DNA of 64,000 bases from Trissonchulus latispiculum (Eukaryota > Nematoda > Enoplea > Enoplida > Ironidae): NCBI GenBank assembly GCA_030248195.1, contig JASAND010011119.1, forward strand, positions 53,942 through 117,941, in the 5' to 3' direction. Every line of letters begins with the position of its first letter. The first letter of the stretch is position 1. Of this stretch, positions 21,215-33,237 are shown one piece after another. The position numbers and the translations under genes are program-made. The notes below the pieces were generated by a model. That model was not told where the DNA came from and did no database searches. It saw nothing but the letters and a program-made list of their open reading frames with translations.

Positions 21215-21540
21215 AGACTATCGTTGAACTCCAAGAACTGAGAAAATTACAATCCTTCAACGTTTGCTGCAAATACCCGAACCAGCACCTTGACAAGAAA
21301 CAATGCAACAAACGTTTGAGTTTGAGTCAAATCACCACAGCCCGATGGAATGATGGAATGAAATGAACAACCGCCCCACAGTACGCAAACATATAATATA
21401 ATTCAGCACTTGTTGTAACAGTATCAGCAAAGGAAAGGACTAGCAGCGAACAAATCAATATGCAAATTAGGCTGCGATATGTAATCTTCTTATCTTCAAA
21501 GCGTAGTCTGCAACAAATAGTCAGATTCCACAAATTAGTG
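21215..21540. repeat. Dispersed repeat, copy 1
   Basis: Words TTGCTGCAAATACCCGAACC, TCAAATCACCACA and GAACAAATCAATATGCAAAT recur in order at 22930-23140. The first part recurs at 37138-37210 (CTCCAAGAATTGAG, TTTGCTGCAAATTCCCGAA). Open frames here are short and not convincing. Confidence 0.6.
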
Positions 21541-21643
21541 AGTCTACTATTAAAGCATGGCCGGCCACGTTATCTATGCAGTATCGCGACTCGCTAATTT
21601 AATATTTTGCTAAGCCATCAACAGCTATGTATGTGTATATATT

Positions 21644-22027
21644 AGGGATGCACCGGGCCTGGCCCCGGCCCCGGCCCCGGTAGTCAGGCCCCGGTACCGA
21701 CCGGGGCCAAAAATTAGCAAAATTTTGTGAGTTTTTGACATTTTTTGACCAAAATTTTGAATTTTCGAAAGTCAAAAAGTGTTAAAAATCGTTTGTTTTT
21801 GTGCCGATATTAATAAAGACAAGGATAGTAACGTTTGCAAATCAAAAATTATTGCAAAATTTAGATTTTCCAGAAAATTTTTGAAAATTTTCGATTTGGA
21901 CCCCCAATTTCCAGGACCCGGTCCCGGCCCCGGCCTCGGTACCGGGGACAAGGTGGCCCCGGCCCCGGCCGGGGCCACGATGAGGTCCCGGCCCCGGCCC
22001 CGGTAGTGGCGGCCCCGGTGCATCTCT
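21644..22027. mobile_element. GC-rich palindromic MITE
   Basis: Inverted ends AGGGATGCACCG and CGGTGCATCTCT, each followed inward by tandem CCCCGG units (about 21660-21710 and 21915-22016), with an AT-rich centre. A (TA)n tract abuts the right end. It is strongly GC-rich against AT-rich surroundings. Confidence 0.75.
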
Positions 22028-22929
22028 AGTATATATATATATATACTAAATTGTAACCTATATATATAACGCCTTATATGACATGACAAACATTCTAGAT
22101 GTAGAACGACTGGTTATTCCGATATACGTACATAAAAAATCTCAATCTCAATTACAACACTATATGTAAGTAGGGCTGTGTCGTTTTTGTTCCCATACGT
22201 ATCCCATTTGAACACCTCAAATAATCCATTATACAAAAGCAATGCAAATCACATCGTTTGTAAAGTGTGAAGCCCTCTGACAAACAAAACAAGGTACTCC
22301 GTACGTATTATATCTCGTATCACACGTATATCTCATATTTTATTATATATATATATATATACTGGAGTTTCTTGATTTGTAAACACTTCGTCTTAAAATT
22401 AAAATTTGTAAAATACAGAAACTATTTTTTTCGTCTCCGAGAATGCAACAAAGAATTTTTCTACTCCGGCAACTTTATTAAAACCCGACAAGGGCCTTTT
22501 CAATAACCGAATGTCCGATAACCCTTCTGTTAAACTTTCAAAATTCTGCTATTCTAAGCATACTTTATCTGTGCGCCAAATCTCTGTCAATCCAGTAGTC
22601 GCAAACACTGCCGTTGTACTTGGCAGTTTTCCCGATAATGCAAGCGCCCCCTTAAGCGACAGAAAACAGGTCTGAAACACAGAAGAATGTCCAAAGCTGT
22701 CTAATTGCAGTATGCGTATTCAAAAACTCAGCTTTCTTCACTAAATTCCACATTATATATAGATCTGAATTTACTATATATACAGTTGGGGATTCATTTT
22801 TAGACCAAACATTATAGTTCAGGCTTTAAATTACTAATTTTAATTAATCTATAATTATTTTATTATGTATATATATACGGAAGTTTCTTACATTTCTTGA
22901 GTAGGAATAAATAAAATGATTTGAGGATG

Positions 22930-23140
22930 ATCAAACTCCAAAGGAAACAGCAATAATTCAAACTTTGCTGCAATAGCCGAACCAGCGCCTTGAAGAGCAA
23001 CTATATCACAAACGCTTGACTTGGTTAAATCACCACAACACAATTTAATGTTATGGCAGTAGTTGTCGAGAGAAAACTATGAACAGCGAACAAATCAATA
23101 TGCAAATTAGGTTAGCCCTCTTGATTTCAAACGTCTCTGT
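22930..23140. repeat. Dispersed repeat, copy 2
   Basis: A diverged copy of the 21215-21540 repeat, ending in the shared GAACAAATCAATATGCAAATTAGG. Downstream to about 23310 is TA/CA-rich microsatellite. Confidence 0.55.
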
Positions 23141-23781
23141 AACAAACATATAAATGTCGATTATGCAAATTAGAATAAACCAACCGCTATGGCCATCTTT
23201 CTGTGTAGATATAATGTGTATATATATATATACATGTACATACATTGTATATATACATATATACAAGTATATACATATATACATACATATGTACATGTAC
23301 ATACGAACGTGTACACATTCTTTGGCAATTAAAATAAAGAGGCAAAAGAAGACGCATTTCTTAAAGCTGTGATCTGTTCTCCGTAACCATTCACGCATGT
23401 GGCTTCCTGAGCGTTTAAGAATGTAAGCTTAGTAATTTATGACACTAATGCTGATTTCATAGTTCCATCCAAGCATGTTATACGTCGGCATGCTTATACG
23501 AACTTCTCTTAATTCATTCAGTTTATTCTCCTTGATGAGGACTTCCGGCGCGTTTTTGGTAGAGGTTACCTTTGTAGCATAAGCACAACAAAACTAGTTA
23601 TCATCGAAAATATACGCCGATTAAGTGGTAGAAACCTTCAAAAATCTGTATTTCCGTGCTAGTCACATTCTTAGTAAAACTACTGTCAACCAAATTTTAC
23701 GTGTTAGTTAAGTTGTGCTATGTCAACATTTAATCTTGAACATTTCTGCAGAGGTTATCTCCTTCCACTGAGCTCTATTCC

Positions 23782-23850
23782 GTCCTCGTAGTGTAGTGGT
23801 CAACATAGCTACCTTCCAAGCAGCGGTCTCGGAAGATGCACCAACGTGCC
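23782..23850 (+). tRNA. tRNA-Gly(TCC)-like sequence, probably a SINE head
   Basis: Contains an A-box-like TAGTGTAGTGG (23789-23799) and an anticodon arm GCTAC-CTTCCAA-GCAGC with TCC at 23815-23817, close to glycine tRNA as I recall it. The acceptor stem does not close and no GGTTCGA B box is present, so it is not a functional tRNA. A tRNA pseudogene or the 5' part of a SINE fits best. Confidence 0.5.
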
Positions 23851-23859
23851 GTGCCAGTA

Positions 23860-25070
23860 AAAAAATTCGTTTACTGACAAGCCCTCAATATCAGTATCCT
23901 AATACCCAGTGAGTCCAAGAAATTACATGTTTTAATAGCACTAACAATACTCAATACTAACTATATATACTTTAATAGTCACATTCGCAGTTAAACCAGT
24001 TAATTCACCAAGCAAGCACCAGCCGTAGAACAGAATAATCTTAGAACGACTACATTTTGTTACAACTCGCTACTCACCTCTTGCTGGAGCCTTTTTTCTC
24101 CAGATACTTGGGTCTGGGCTACAACTATTACTGATATATATCTTCTCGTGGTAGATTAAATCGCACTTGTTGAATTTGCTAACTCTTTTCCTTACACTAG
24201 CGTTTTCAGGTTCCCACAACAGTTGACGCGTCTGATAGGATCGTTAAGTTTGTGTACGTAGTTCTAGGATTTTTCTTGAAGAATGGGGGTGGAGACGCCT
24301 AATGTTGACTAATTTGAATAAAAAGCCAAGTATATATACACTTGATGCGATCTGGCAAACTGTCATCTAATCATACTTCCTGCATAATCAAATTCTGGAA
24401 GATTATAATAATGTTGAAGTTGTTTATCGATGCTTCGCAAAAAAAACAAAAACCTAAATATATATGCCATTTCTGGAATTTAAATCAGATGAAGCTAATT
24501 ACCCTTCTTGACTCATAAAGTATATAAATGTTTGTGTGGGCACAGCAAACTTATGTTTGCTTAACATTGTCCTGTCTGTAAAGCAAAGCTCTAAAGACAA
24601 CATTGACACTGACAGTATTGTTTATATATACATGAAAAAGCATTTACGCTTGCACCATAGGTTTTCTATTTAGAAATTATTATTATTATTACTATTATTT
24701 GATGTATAGTAAGAGCAAATATTAAAAGATTCAGCCCGTGCTACCAGCAGTTGACCGACGGTCGAAACGCTCGGCCTGATCTAATTCGATGCTCTCAAAC
24801 ACTTGCTACGGGAACACAATCGAACCAAGCTTAGGACTGCCAATTAATTTGCATAATGTCCAATCCGAAGGGGCGGGGCAGTCACTTATGTACTAAAAAT
24901 TCTCTACAATTCGGTGAGGGTAGGGATCAACGATTCAAATTCCCTTAGCCAGTAGCAAACGCATCAAAAAAGCAACAACAACAGCGGATATAAATAGACC
25001 GTAATTTCCAACTGCATGGATTTGGTTTGCAAAAGGGTAGAGCTTTGTTGCACCCAAAACAACATTCACC
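23860..25070. other. Unassigned intergenic or intron DNA
   Basis: AT-rich, less repetitive than its neighbours. A tiny exon-like piece on the minus strand (about 24077-24125, with a good GTGAGT donor) could be an untranslated or coding exon of an unknown transcript. Nothing else is recognised. Confidence 0.3.
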
Positions 25071-25072
25071 TT

Positions 25073-25285
25073 TCACCATTTTGGATAATCACGTTTTGTG
25101 GTCGGATATTTTATTGATTCCTCTGTATTCCTTGTGAAACCGTGAATAAGCAAATGATTTATCAATCCATTATCTTTACCTGCACGATAGACCAAACTTA
25201 AATTTGCCTGACCAGACATGGCCACCTTAGCAATGCCCAGCAAAAGAAATGTGAAAATTGCAACCAGCAAGCGTTTTTTATCCTA
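25073..25285 (-). CDS. Possible terminal exon, hypothetical protein with one hydrophobic helix
   Basis: After a possible acceptor (GTTGTCCTAG) the frame reads DKKRLLVAIFTFLLLGIAK, then VAMSGQANLSLVYRAGKDNG, and ends at TGA after RDYPKW. The basic-then-hydrophobic start resembles a signal or membrane segment. No ATG is in frame, so it would need an upstream exon. No family is recognised. It may be chance. Confidence 0.2.
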
Positions 25286-25289
25286 GGAC

Positions 25290-26250
25290 AACACACACAC
25301 ACTTCACTTGTGGAGGAGGGGGTGGGTTAGGGCCGCTTCATCCCAGAGACCCACTAAGCTGCTCATAGCTCAGTCTGACGCAGACAACTTCAGCAGCATT
25401 TCCCAAGACATCGTCGTCGTCGTATTAGGTGGCCGATCAGCATCTACTCCTATACTCGGGGTATGGATTATGGAGGCTGGGGTACGGGAAAGGCCGCCAA
25501 CACTAGACGTATTCTAGTGCCCGCCCGAATAATCGAATCCCTCCAAATTCAGAGGGTGGTGTCACGATTGGTATCAAATTTTCCCCTGAAAAATTCGCGC
25601 AGACGGCCAACTTTCCAAAAGTTTTCTGGATTCACACGGAGAATCTTTGCTCCGTTTCTAACCGCATTAAATCTGCCCATTTTTGCAATTCACTTTTACA
25701 GTGTATATATGCTTAAACAAATAGCGCTATCGGTATTTTTTGGATATATTCAGAAACATTTTCGCCCACCCCCCCAAAAATTCCTTACCCGTTAGATTTT
25801 TGAGTAGGGAGCCCAAAACACATCCCTCCGAGAAGAAATCCCTAGAATAAACCCTGAAACTAGGACAGATCAAAGACAAAATCAACTCCAATGGAAGATT
25901 GCGGAAAAGGCGGTAAGCTGAACATAACTCAGGCAGAAATTCATGTAATACGATTTTAAGTTTCACTAATAAAAGCAAATGAAACGTAAACAACTTCCTA
26001 TCAACTAATATGGACGTAAAAATAAAGTTTATTCCTTAAACATTACAACATTAAAAATTCACATAACAAAGATTATAAAAATTTCAATAACTTAAAAACT
26101 ATTCATGAATCGTTATCGAAGACAAACTAATGAAATAATATCAAATCAGCAAACGTGGACTACAGAAAAATGATTAAATTTAATCCGTTTAAGGTGGTGA
26201 TTCCCTTTGGTCACATAAAGTTTGCACCATTATTACTCGTTCATTACTTG
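25290..26250. other. Repeat remnants, no gene seen
   Basis: Includes a degraded poly-G/C element (about 25545-25860, with CCCACCCCCCCAAAAATTCC and a CTAGAATAAACCC end) and otherwise plain AT-rich DNA. Confidence 0.4.
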
Positions 26251-26257
26251 GAGTTAA

Positions 26258-27478
26258 GGGGGGGCTACTAAAGGTTTGCCCCGACTTTGTCCGATTGGCC
26301 TACTTTTTGACGAAGATGTAGAGCATGGGTGTGGTCAAAAAATATCGGGTACTGAGATCTTATCTGCCTTCCAGCCATGTGCAGCCGTCGGGTTTATGTG
26401 CCCGACCCCCCCATTTTTCACAACTACCAACATAATTAATTAAAAATTTCTGCTGGCTGCAAGACCCTAGCTTCAAGGTTGCCATTTGCAAATATGATTT
26501 GGTACATGTGCCCCGATCTGCAGAAAAATACTAGACGTCTGTATCTTATCTGCATCTCTGGGAATTACTATTCAAAGTTGAAGTTTCGGCCAAAATTTAA
26601 ACATTTTTGGCTAACGAAACAAAAATTTTATTACTGGTGCGAGCTATAAGGCTGTAATTTGGCATAAAGGGAGGCCCTATAGGAGTACTCATTTGTGCCA
26701 AATGGCAAGAAATTCTGCCGGGTGAAAAAATTTTTATGTCAACTTTAATCTTCAAAAATTGCCGAAATCGCCGTTTTTGGGCAATCAATGGCACCCCAGA
26801 AATCGAAAAAAATCAAATTCTTGGAAATTAAATTTTTTTGAGATATTTGAACTCAGCGTGGTCGGAAACACACCCACAAACGATTTCAGCTCGATTAGTG
26901 AAGGTTTGCGACTTCTATGACTGCAGAAAGCCTCTACACAGGATCCGACAGACTGAAAAAGGCGATTTTGGCAATTTTTGAAGATTAAAGTTGACATAAA
27001 AATTTTTTCACGCGGCAGAATTTCTTGCCATTTGGCACAAATGAGTACTCCTATAGGGCCTCCTTTTGTGCCAAATTACAGCCTTATAGCTCGCACCAGT
27101 AATAAAATTTTCCTTTCGTTAGCCAAAAATTTTTAAATTTTGGCCGAAACTTCAACTTTGAAGAGTAATTCCCAGAGATGCAGATAAGATACAGACGTCT
27201 AGTATTTTTCTGCAGATCGGGGCACATGTACCAAATCATATTTGCAAATGGCAGCTTTGAAGCTAGGGTCTTGCACCCAGGAGAAATTTTTAATTAATTA
27301 TATTGGTAGTTGTGAAAAATGTGGGGTCGGACACATAAACCCGACGGCTGCACATGGCTGGAAGGCAGATAAGATCTCAGTACCCGATATTTTTTGACCA
27401 CACCCATGCTCTACTTCTTCGCCAAAAAGTAGGCCAATCGGACAAAGTCGGGACAAGTCGATTTTAGTAGCCCCCCCC
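26258..27478. mobile_element. TTAA-flanked foldback element, arms about 600 bp
   Basis: A near-perfect inverted repeat centred near 26868. The outer ends are GGGGGGGCTACTAAA and TTTAGTAGCCCCCCCC, with TTAA at 26254-26257 and 27479-27482. Only scattered mismatches separate the arms. It has no ORF of note. A transcript across it would form a hairpin of about 600 bp. Confidence 0.88.
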
Positions 27479-27485
27479 TTAACAC

Positions 27486-28040
27486 TTTATGAAACACTTG
27501 CAGCTTGCAAATCAGCAACTAGTAGCTGCGAGTTGCGGACTCCGCAACTTGCAAAGTTCTATGAAATTGGCCCAAGTTTTTTCATTAAGCTTATTCACTA
27601 ACTTGCGGGAATTACCTAAGCAAGTTGCTGAACTTGACCCTATTGGAACGTGCTTGCGAGTTATTGCGTTGCAAGTGCGAGTAAAAGGAAAATTGGCCTT
27701 AATTTTTTCAAAATCCTAACTTTTTCACTACTCAATAAAATTTACTAAAATTGTCAGAAAACATGCAAAACATGTCAAAATAGTTCTTCACTAAATCTAG
27801 TTTAAAACTGACAAAGATTAAAACATATTTAAATTTATTTATAATCGTCTAGTGAAAATCTATTAGACGACTTGACTCGCCAGCTGCAAGTTGCAAGTGA
27901 GTGTTACTTGCTGCTTGTGTACAAACGGACTTGCAACTTGCAGTTTACTTGACTCGCAGTTCAACTGCAAGCGCGGATTCCGCACTTGACATTTTATGAA
28001 ACACTTGCAGCTTGCAAACTTTCATAAAATTGGCCCCAAG
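27486..28040. repeat. TTGCAAGTTGCAG-rich element
   Basis: Both ends contain TTTATGAAACACTTGCAGCTTGCAA variants and ATGAAATTGGCCC or AAAATTGGCCCC. The inner part repeats ACTTGCAACTTGCAG words. Probably a MITE; the boundaries are approximate. Confidence 0.45.
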
Positions 28041-28292
28041 TCTAGGCATCTAGGCACAATCCATGGCCTATACACCATCTCTGCACTCGCAACCTCCATA
28101 GACCTAGTCAATAGCTCCCTTTTGGTTATATATTGGGTCTGGCTGCTGCATACGCTAAGTATTAAACTTGTCGACGCGAACCCCATAGACATCCCGGGGT
28201 GCGTTGCAAAAGATTCTCCTAAGTATCCTCCTAGGAGGGTACTTAGGAGGATGTCTAGGAGCTGTCTAAGAGGGAGTTAGGAGACCTCCTAT

Positions 28293-29458
28293 ACTAAAGT
28301 CTGACCAAAAATTCTTGGAACCGAAATGTGAGCGGCTGTCCTGAGTTATCATTTGAAGGTAGCCTATACAATGTATATATTTTTCGAATCCTCAGGAACC
28401 CGAGATTTCGAAAATTCGAAAAATTCCGAAATTCCGGATATCATTCACGGAAAATTTAAAATTTTTAGTTTTTCGCCCAATTTTTATCGCAATCAAAATT
28501 AGGTTCTCACAGTCGACTAGAGACGGTCCTGCTACACAATTTTGCTCTTAGAAGCTATTCACAGCCCACCCCAATTTCCGGAATTCGAGTTTTCTTAATT
28601 TCCGATTTTAAAATTTCCTCCAATACACACAAGATGGGTATCATTCGAAAGCTCTTACCGAGCTGAACAACTTTTGTAATAGAACGAACTCGTGAAAATG
28701 CACGCAATTCCCGGAATTCGAGAAAACCGGATTTTCCGGATTTTAAATTCTTCCAATACTCCACAATATGGGTATCATTCGAGATATGTTGATGAGTGGT
28801 ACAAATCTGCAATAGAACCAACTTGCAGAAATGAGCCCAGTTCTCGGAATTCACGAAAAATTTCCAAGCTAGAGTGAAATCCGAATTTGTGAATTCCGGG
28901 ATTTAGGTGCATTTTCTGACATTGGTTCTATTACAAGATTTGTTCAGCTCATCAAGAGCTCTCGAATGATACCCATATTGTGGGTATTGGAGAAAATTTT
29001 TAAAATCCGGAAAATCCGGTTTTCGCGAATACCGGGAATTGAGTGCATTTTCACGAGTTCGTTCTATTACAAAAGTTGTTCAGCTCGGTAAGAGCTTTCG
29101 AATGATACCCATCTTGAGGGTATTGGAGGAAATTTTTAAAATCCGGTAATTTAGAAACCCCGGAATTTCGGAAATTGGGTGCATTTTCGTGAAAAGCTTC
29201 TAAGAGCAAAAATGTGTAGCAGGACCGTCTCTAATCGACTGTGAGAACCAAATTTTGATTGCGATAAAAATTGGGCGAAAAACCAAAAATTTTAAATTTT
29301 CCGTGAATGAAATCCGGAATTTCGGAATTTTTCGGATTTTCGAAATCTCGGGTTCCTGAGGATTCGAAAAATATATACATTGTATAGGCTACCTTCAAAT
29401 GATAACTCAGGACAGCCGCTCACATTTCGGTTCCAAGAATTTTTGGTCAGACTTTAGT
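28293..29458. mobile_element. Second long foldback element, arms about 570 bp
   Basis: Inverted arms start ACTAAAGTCTGACC and end GGTCAGACTTTAGT, centred near 28876. Each arm has internal units carrying GAGCTTTCGAATGATACCCAT (on the left arm as the complement). It is flanked on both sides by CTCCTAAG/TTAGGAG words of the GTTTCAAAAG family (28190-28290 and 29459-29540), so it appears nested in such an element. Confidence 0.82.
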
Positions 29459-29548
29459 TTCAAAAGATTTCTCCTAAGTTTAGCTGGCGCTGCTCCTAAA
29501 TTCAGGCAACTTAGGAGAAAAGTTAGGAGTGGTGGAAAGCACACCTGG

Positions 29549-32500
29549 GCGGCGTTTCAAAAGATTCTCCTAAGCCGCTCCTAAGGCCGCTTAGGAGCAG
29601 ACTTAGGAGAATAGTTAGGAGCGTCTTAGGAGCTCCTAAGGCTCAGTTAGGAGCGCTCCTAAGCGCGTTTCAAAAGAATTCTCCTAAGACGCTCCTATCC
29701 GTTCTACTAAGTCTGCTCCTAACAATCCTCTTAAGGTTCTCCTAAGGTTGTTTTTGCTCAATTCATTGTTTGATGATTATCCAGAAAGCTCACAGGCCTC
29801 CTTCTGCCCAAATTCAAATAACTAGGAACAAGTTAGAACATTTTACAAAAAGTAAGAAAAAGTAGGCAGAAAAGTAAGAAGTTTTGCTGAAAAATCTTGT
29901 AATGAACAATTAAAAACTGACTCGTCTACGTCTTAGGCACTAAATTCCTTCAAACGCACAAGATAATGTGAAATTTAGAAAATAGCAGGCGTGCCGTTCG
30001 GAACACACATTTCTCTGAGCTCTAAGTTAATGGAAATTGGCCTCAAGCATACCTACTCCTTGAAAAGTTACTGAGATCCGCACTGATTTTCAACAATTTG
30101 AGCTTGGCTTTTTTGCTTGGAGGAATGAGCTTTCAAACTTTAAAATTCTGATCGAAATCCAAAATATCTGCATATTTCACAAATTCCTGACCAGCCGAAT
30201 TCAGATTTTTGTGACGGGGAGAGAGGGCATAATAAGGCAAAATTTATCTGAGATATAATTGGGCAGAGCAAACTAAAACTTGAAAATGCTTTATTTTCAC
30301 ATTAAAATCGCTCCTTAAATCCAAACGCTTTCATTTTGAACGGTCTAGAGAATCTTTAGAAATAACATCCATTCTTAGGCAAAAATAAGCATTTGCCGTG
30401 AAAATTCAAAAGCGGTTTAAGCGGTTAGTTGATAGCCTTTTTGTATTTTTAATTTTTTATTGCTTAATTTTTATACATACATTGCAACCGTTACATTAAG
30501 TCGATCCCTTTGCTTTAGCTCTATTCTTGCGCTTAGGACCTATTTCTTTAAAGATTAAAATGGTCTTATTAAACGTATTAATAGTCAGCCGGATTAAGTG
30601 TTATATAAGGGATGTTTCTTTAATGGTGCATTAAACGGATTGAAATTAACTCGTTTAATGCAACCATTTTAATCCTCTAATTAAACGATTTAATTTTAGT
30701 CCTGTTAATCCGAAGAAACAACGATTCAAAATGATTAAATTAAATTAAAAACTAAACATTATTAAATTTAATCTAAACTCGTTTAACTCGCTGGCTTAAA
30801 TTTTAATCCGTTTAATCTGAGCTGCTGTTTCTTTAATACGGATTAATTTTAATCTAATCCGTTTAATCTTCAAAATAATAATGGTAAAAGAAACAGGGCC
30901 CTAGTTTTTAATCCTCGTGCAGCAACACGGATTAAACGGATTAATGGATTACAAATTTTAATCGCTGTTGCTTTAATGGCAGATGAAACAAATTAAAATT
31001 AGCTCGTTTAATCCGAGGATTAAAAATGGTCGGTTTAAACTAGTCAGTTTTATTAATCTGCTTAACCAGTTTATTCCTGCATTAAGGGAGGGATCATTTT
31101 TTCGGACTGCGATTTTTCTCATTTTCGCATATTTTGTAGTCCCCATAAGTTCCCAAAACAAGACAGTTGCGTTTGTTGCAAAACTTTCCCTATTATTCAC
31201 AATAGTCCTCCAAGGGTGACCCCGACATCTGTTAAACATAGGAAAACGAAAAAGCTAAGAGAATTTCGCGGTAACCAAAAGTTTGATTTCTAGAAATTTT
31301 CAAAGTTGGGTGAAGTCGGTTTTTGCACAAATTGTTTTACAAAACCGTCACCAAAGAAATGTTTCGTCGTGGCCAGAACTAACCGTTTACTGCATAGATT
31401 TCGCGAATAGATATTAATTAATTAGTAGTACACAGTACAACAGTACACAAATAGAGGTTCAATTCCCATACACAAAATCCATGCTGCTACTTGTGAATAG
31501 TTCAAGTTTTGGTAACCGCTTTGGCGTTTTGCCTCAAAATACGTCATTTTCTCAATTTTTTGAATATATAATGGTCCATAAGTCGGATGAAAGCCGAGCA
31601 ATTCCAACCAAATTCGGTGTGCCAATTTGCACATATGAAAGTAAGATGTGTGCGTTGTTTCACTTCAATTGCTGGTGCTTAACTGTCGACGCATGCCTCA
31701 GTGCGATGACGGAAGCCAGCCAATAGTCAAAAAATGGCAAATTTTCAAATTTTTCAAGTATAGCCAAATTTATATCAAATTGAAGCTCTCCATGTCCTGA
31801 ACATTGTATCTTCTTGCACCTAGACTCTACAAAGCAGTATGAGAAAGTTAAAGCGCATTAAAGTCTGAAGTAAAAAACAGTCGAAAGGAGCTTGATCAAA
31901 TCGTTCAAACGCCGTTTCTCGCTCGTTGCTTGGTGTATCCTTGTCATTTGCACAGCAATCAATAGCACAAGATAGAGGCTTCAATTTGATGTATTGGCCA
32001 TACCGTAGTCTTTTGTTATCCTATGTGTACACGTCGTCGAAGCCCTTAGCGAGGCATAGTGGCGTAAATACTAAATTGTTGGGATTTGAACTGCAATATC
32101 TCTTAACTGGATTGACCCTGGACTCTAAATATTTGTCTGTTTTTGGACACATATGGGGTATAGTATATCAAGAAATGAGCGAAATTGGTGACTATAAATT
32201 TTTGTATTAAATTACCCCCCTTAAAGAAACAACCGTAAGCAGTTAAATAAAGCTGATTTGTAATCCGTTTAATGGGATCTTTTTAACCTGCAAAGAAATA
32301 GACACTAGGTGAAAACGCAAGACACGAATTAAACGGATTAAAATTAATCTTTAAAAAACAGCGATTAAGAAGGTTTAAACTTAACTCTTTTCTTTTTTAA
32401 TCCGACGTGAGAATAAAGAAACAGGATTAGATTAAAATTTGAATCCTAGGTCCATTAAAGAAACAGGATTAAATTTAAGCCGTTTAACTAGTTTAACTAG

Positions 32501-33134
32501 ATGGATCAAATTTTAATCCGTTAAATTCGATGTACTGTTTCTTTAATGCGGATTAATTTAAATTGTATAAGTTTAATCTTTAAAGAAATAGGGCATTAGA
32601 GAATTTAGGGATGAAAAATTAATTGTGTTCTAGGTTAAACTAAGATACCTAAGCTGAGCGAGCTGTTCTTTGTGGATTAAAACGATTGGATTAAACTGAT
32701 TAAAAATCAGCAGGATTAAAATTTCTTTAAATCTAAATTAAAATTAAAAAATAAAAAAATAAAATTTAATTAAAAAATTCAATTAAAAACTCTTTAATGC
32801 TGTATTAAACGGATTAAAATTAACTCGTTGATTTCATAATCCGAAGTGAATGAGATTACTGCAGATACTTTAAGTCAGGTAATAATCAAAATGCAAATCA
32901 AAAGGGCATGAAATACTAATTTTCTAGAAATAATAAAATTTCAAATAGAAAACGTGCTATGTAAAAAGAGAAAATTGACTTAGGAGGATCGTTAGGAGAG
33001 GTCAGAGCGCTCCTAAGGATTTAGGAGAATCACTAGTAAGGAGAATTCTTTTGAAACGGCATTCTCCTAAGTTCGCTCCTAAGCAGGACTTAGGAGCGCT
33101 CCTAAGCTTAGGAGCGTCTTTTGAAACGCCCCCC
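29549..33134. mobile_element. Large GGCGTTTCAAAAG element A
   Basis: Left end GGCGTTTCAAAAGATTCTCC with about 200 bp of CTCCTAAG-type words. The right end is the inverted counterpart, CTTAGGAGCGTCTTTTGAAACGCC with similar words. Subterminal blocks (29750-30000) match element B. The centre contains ATTAAACGGATTAAA-type repeats (30500-30960, 32220-32840) interrupted by a TTAA-flanked element. No transposase ORF is seen, so it is non-autonomous. Confidence 0.7.
31086..32220. mobile_element. TTAA-flanked element nested in element A
   Basis: Flanked by TTAA at 31082-31085 and 32221-32224, with ends GGGAGGGATC and TTACCCCCC. Its interior matches, in inverse orientation, 48459-49652 (for example AACATAGGAAAACG, GCCCTTAGCGAGGCATA, CTGGACTCTAAA). 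It interrupts the ATTAAAC repeat block of element A. The open frames inside are short and not conserved between the copies. Confidence 0.72.
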
Positions 33135-33237
33135 TGGCTTAGGAGAATCTTTTGAAACCCAATTCCCCTAAATGAGCACCTAAGCTAAAGTTGGGAGCGC
33201 TCCTAGGCTTAGGAGAATCTTTTGCAACGCGGCCCAG

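Noticed and set aside
23430..23585. 47-codon minus-strand frame (VTSTKNAPEVLIKEN...)
   Set aside because: Short, no family, and no convincing splice sites on both sides.
24077..24125. Exon-like piece with GTGAGT donor
   Set aside because: Too short to identify; could be a 5' untranslated exon but nothing links it to either gene.
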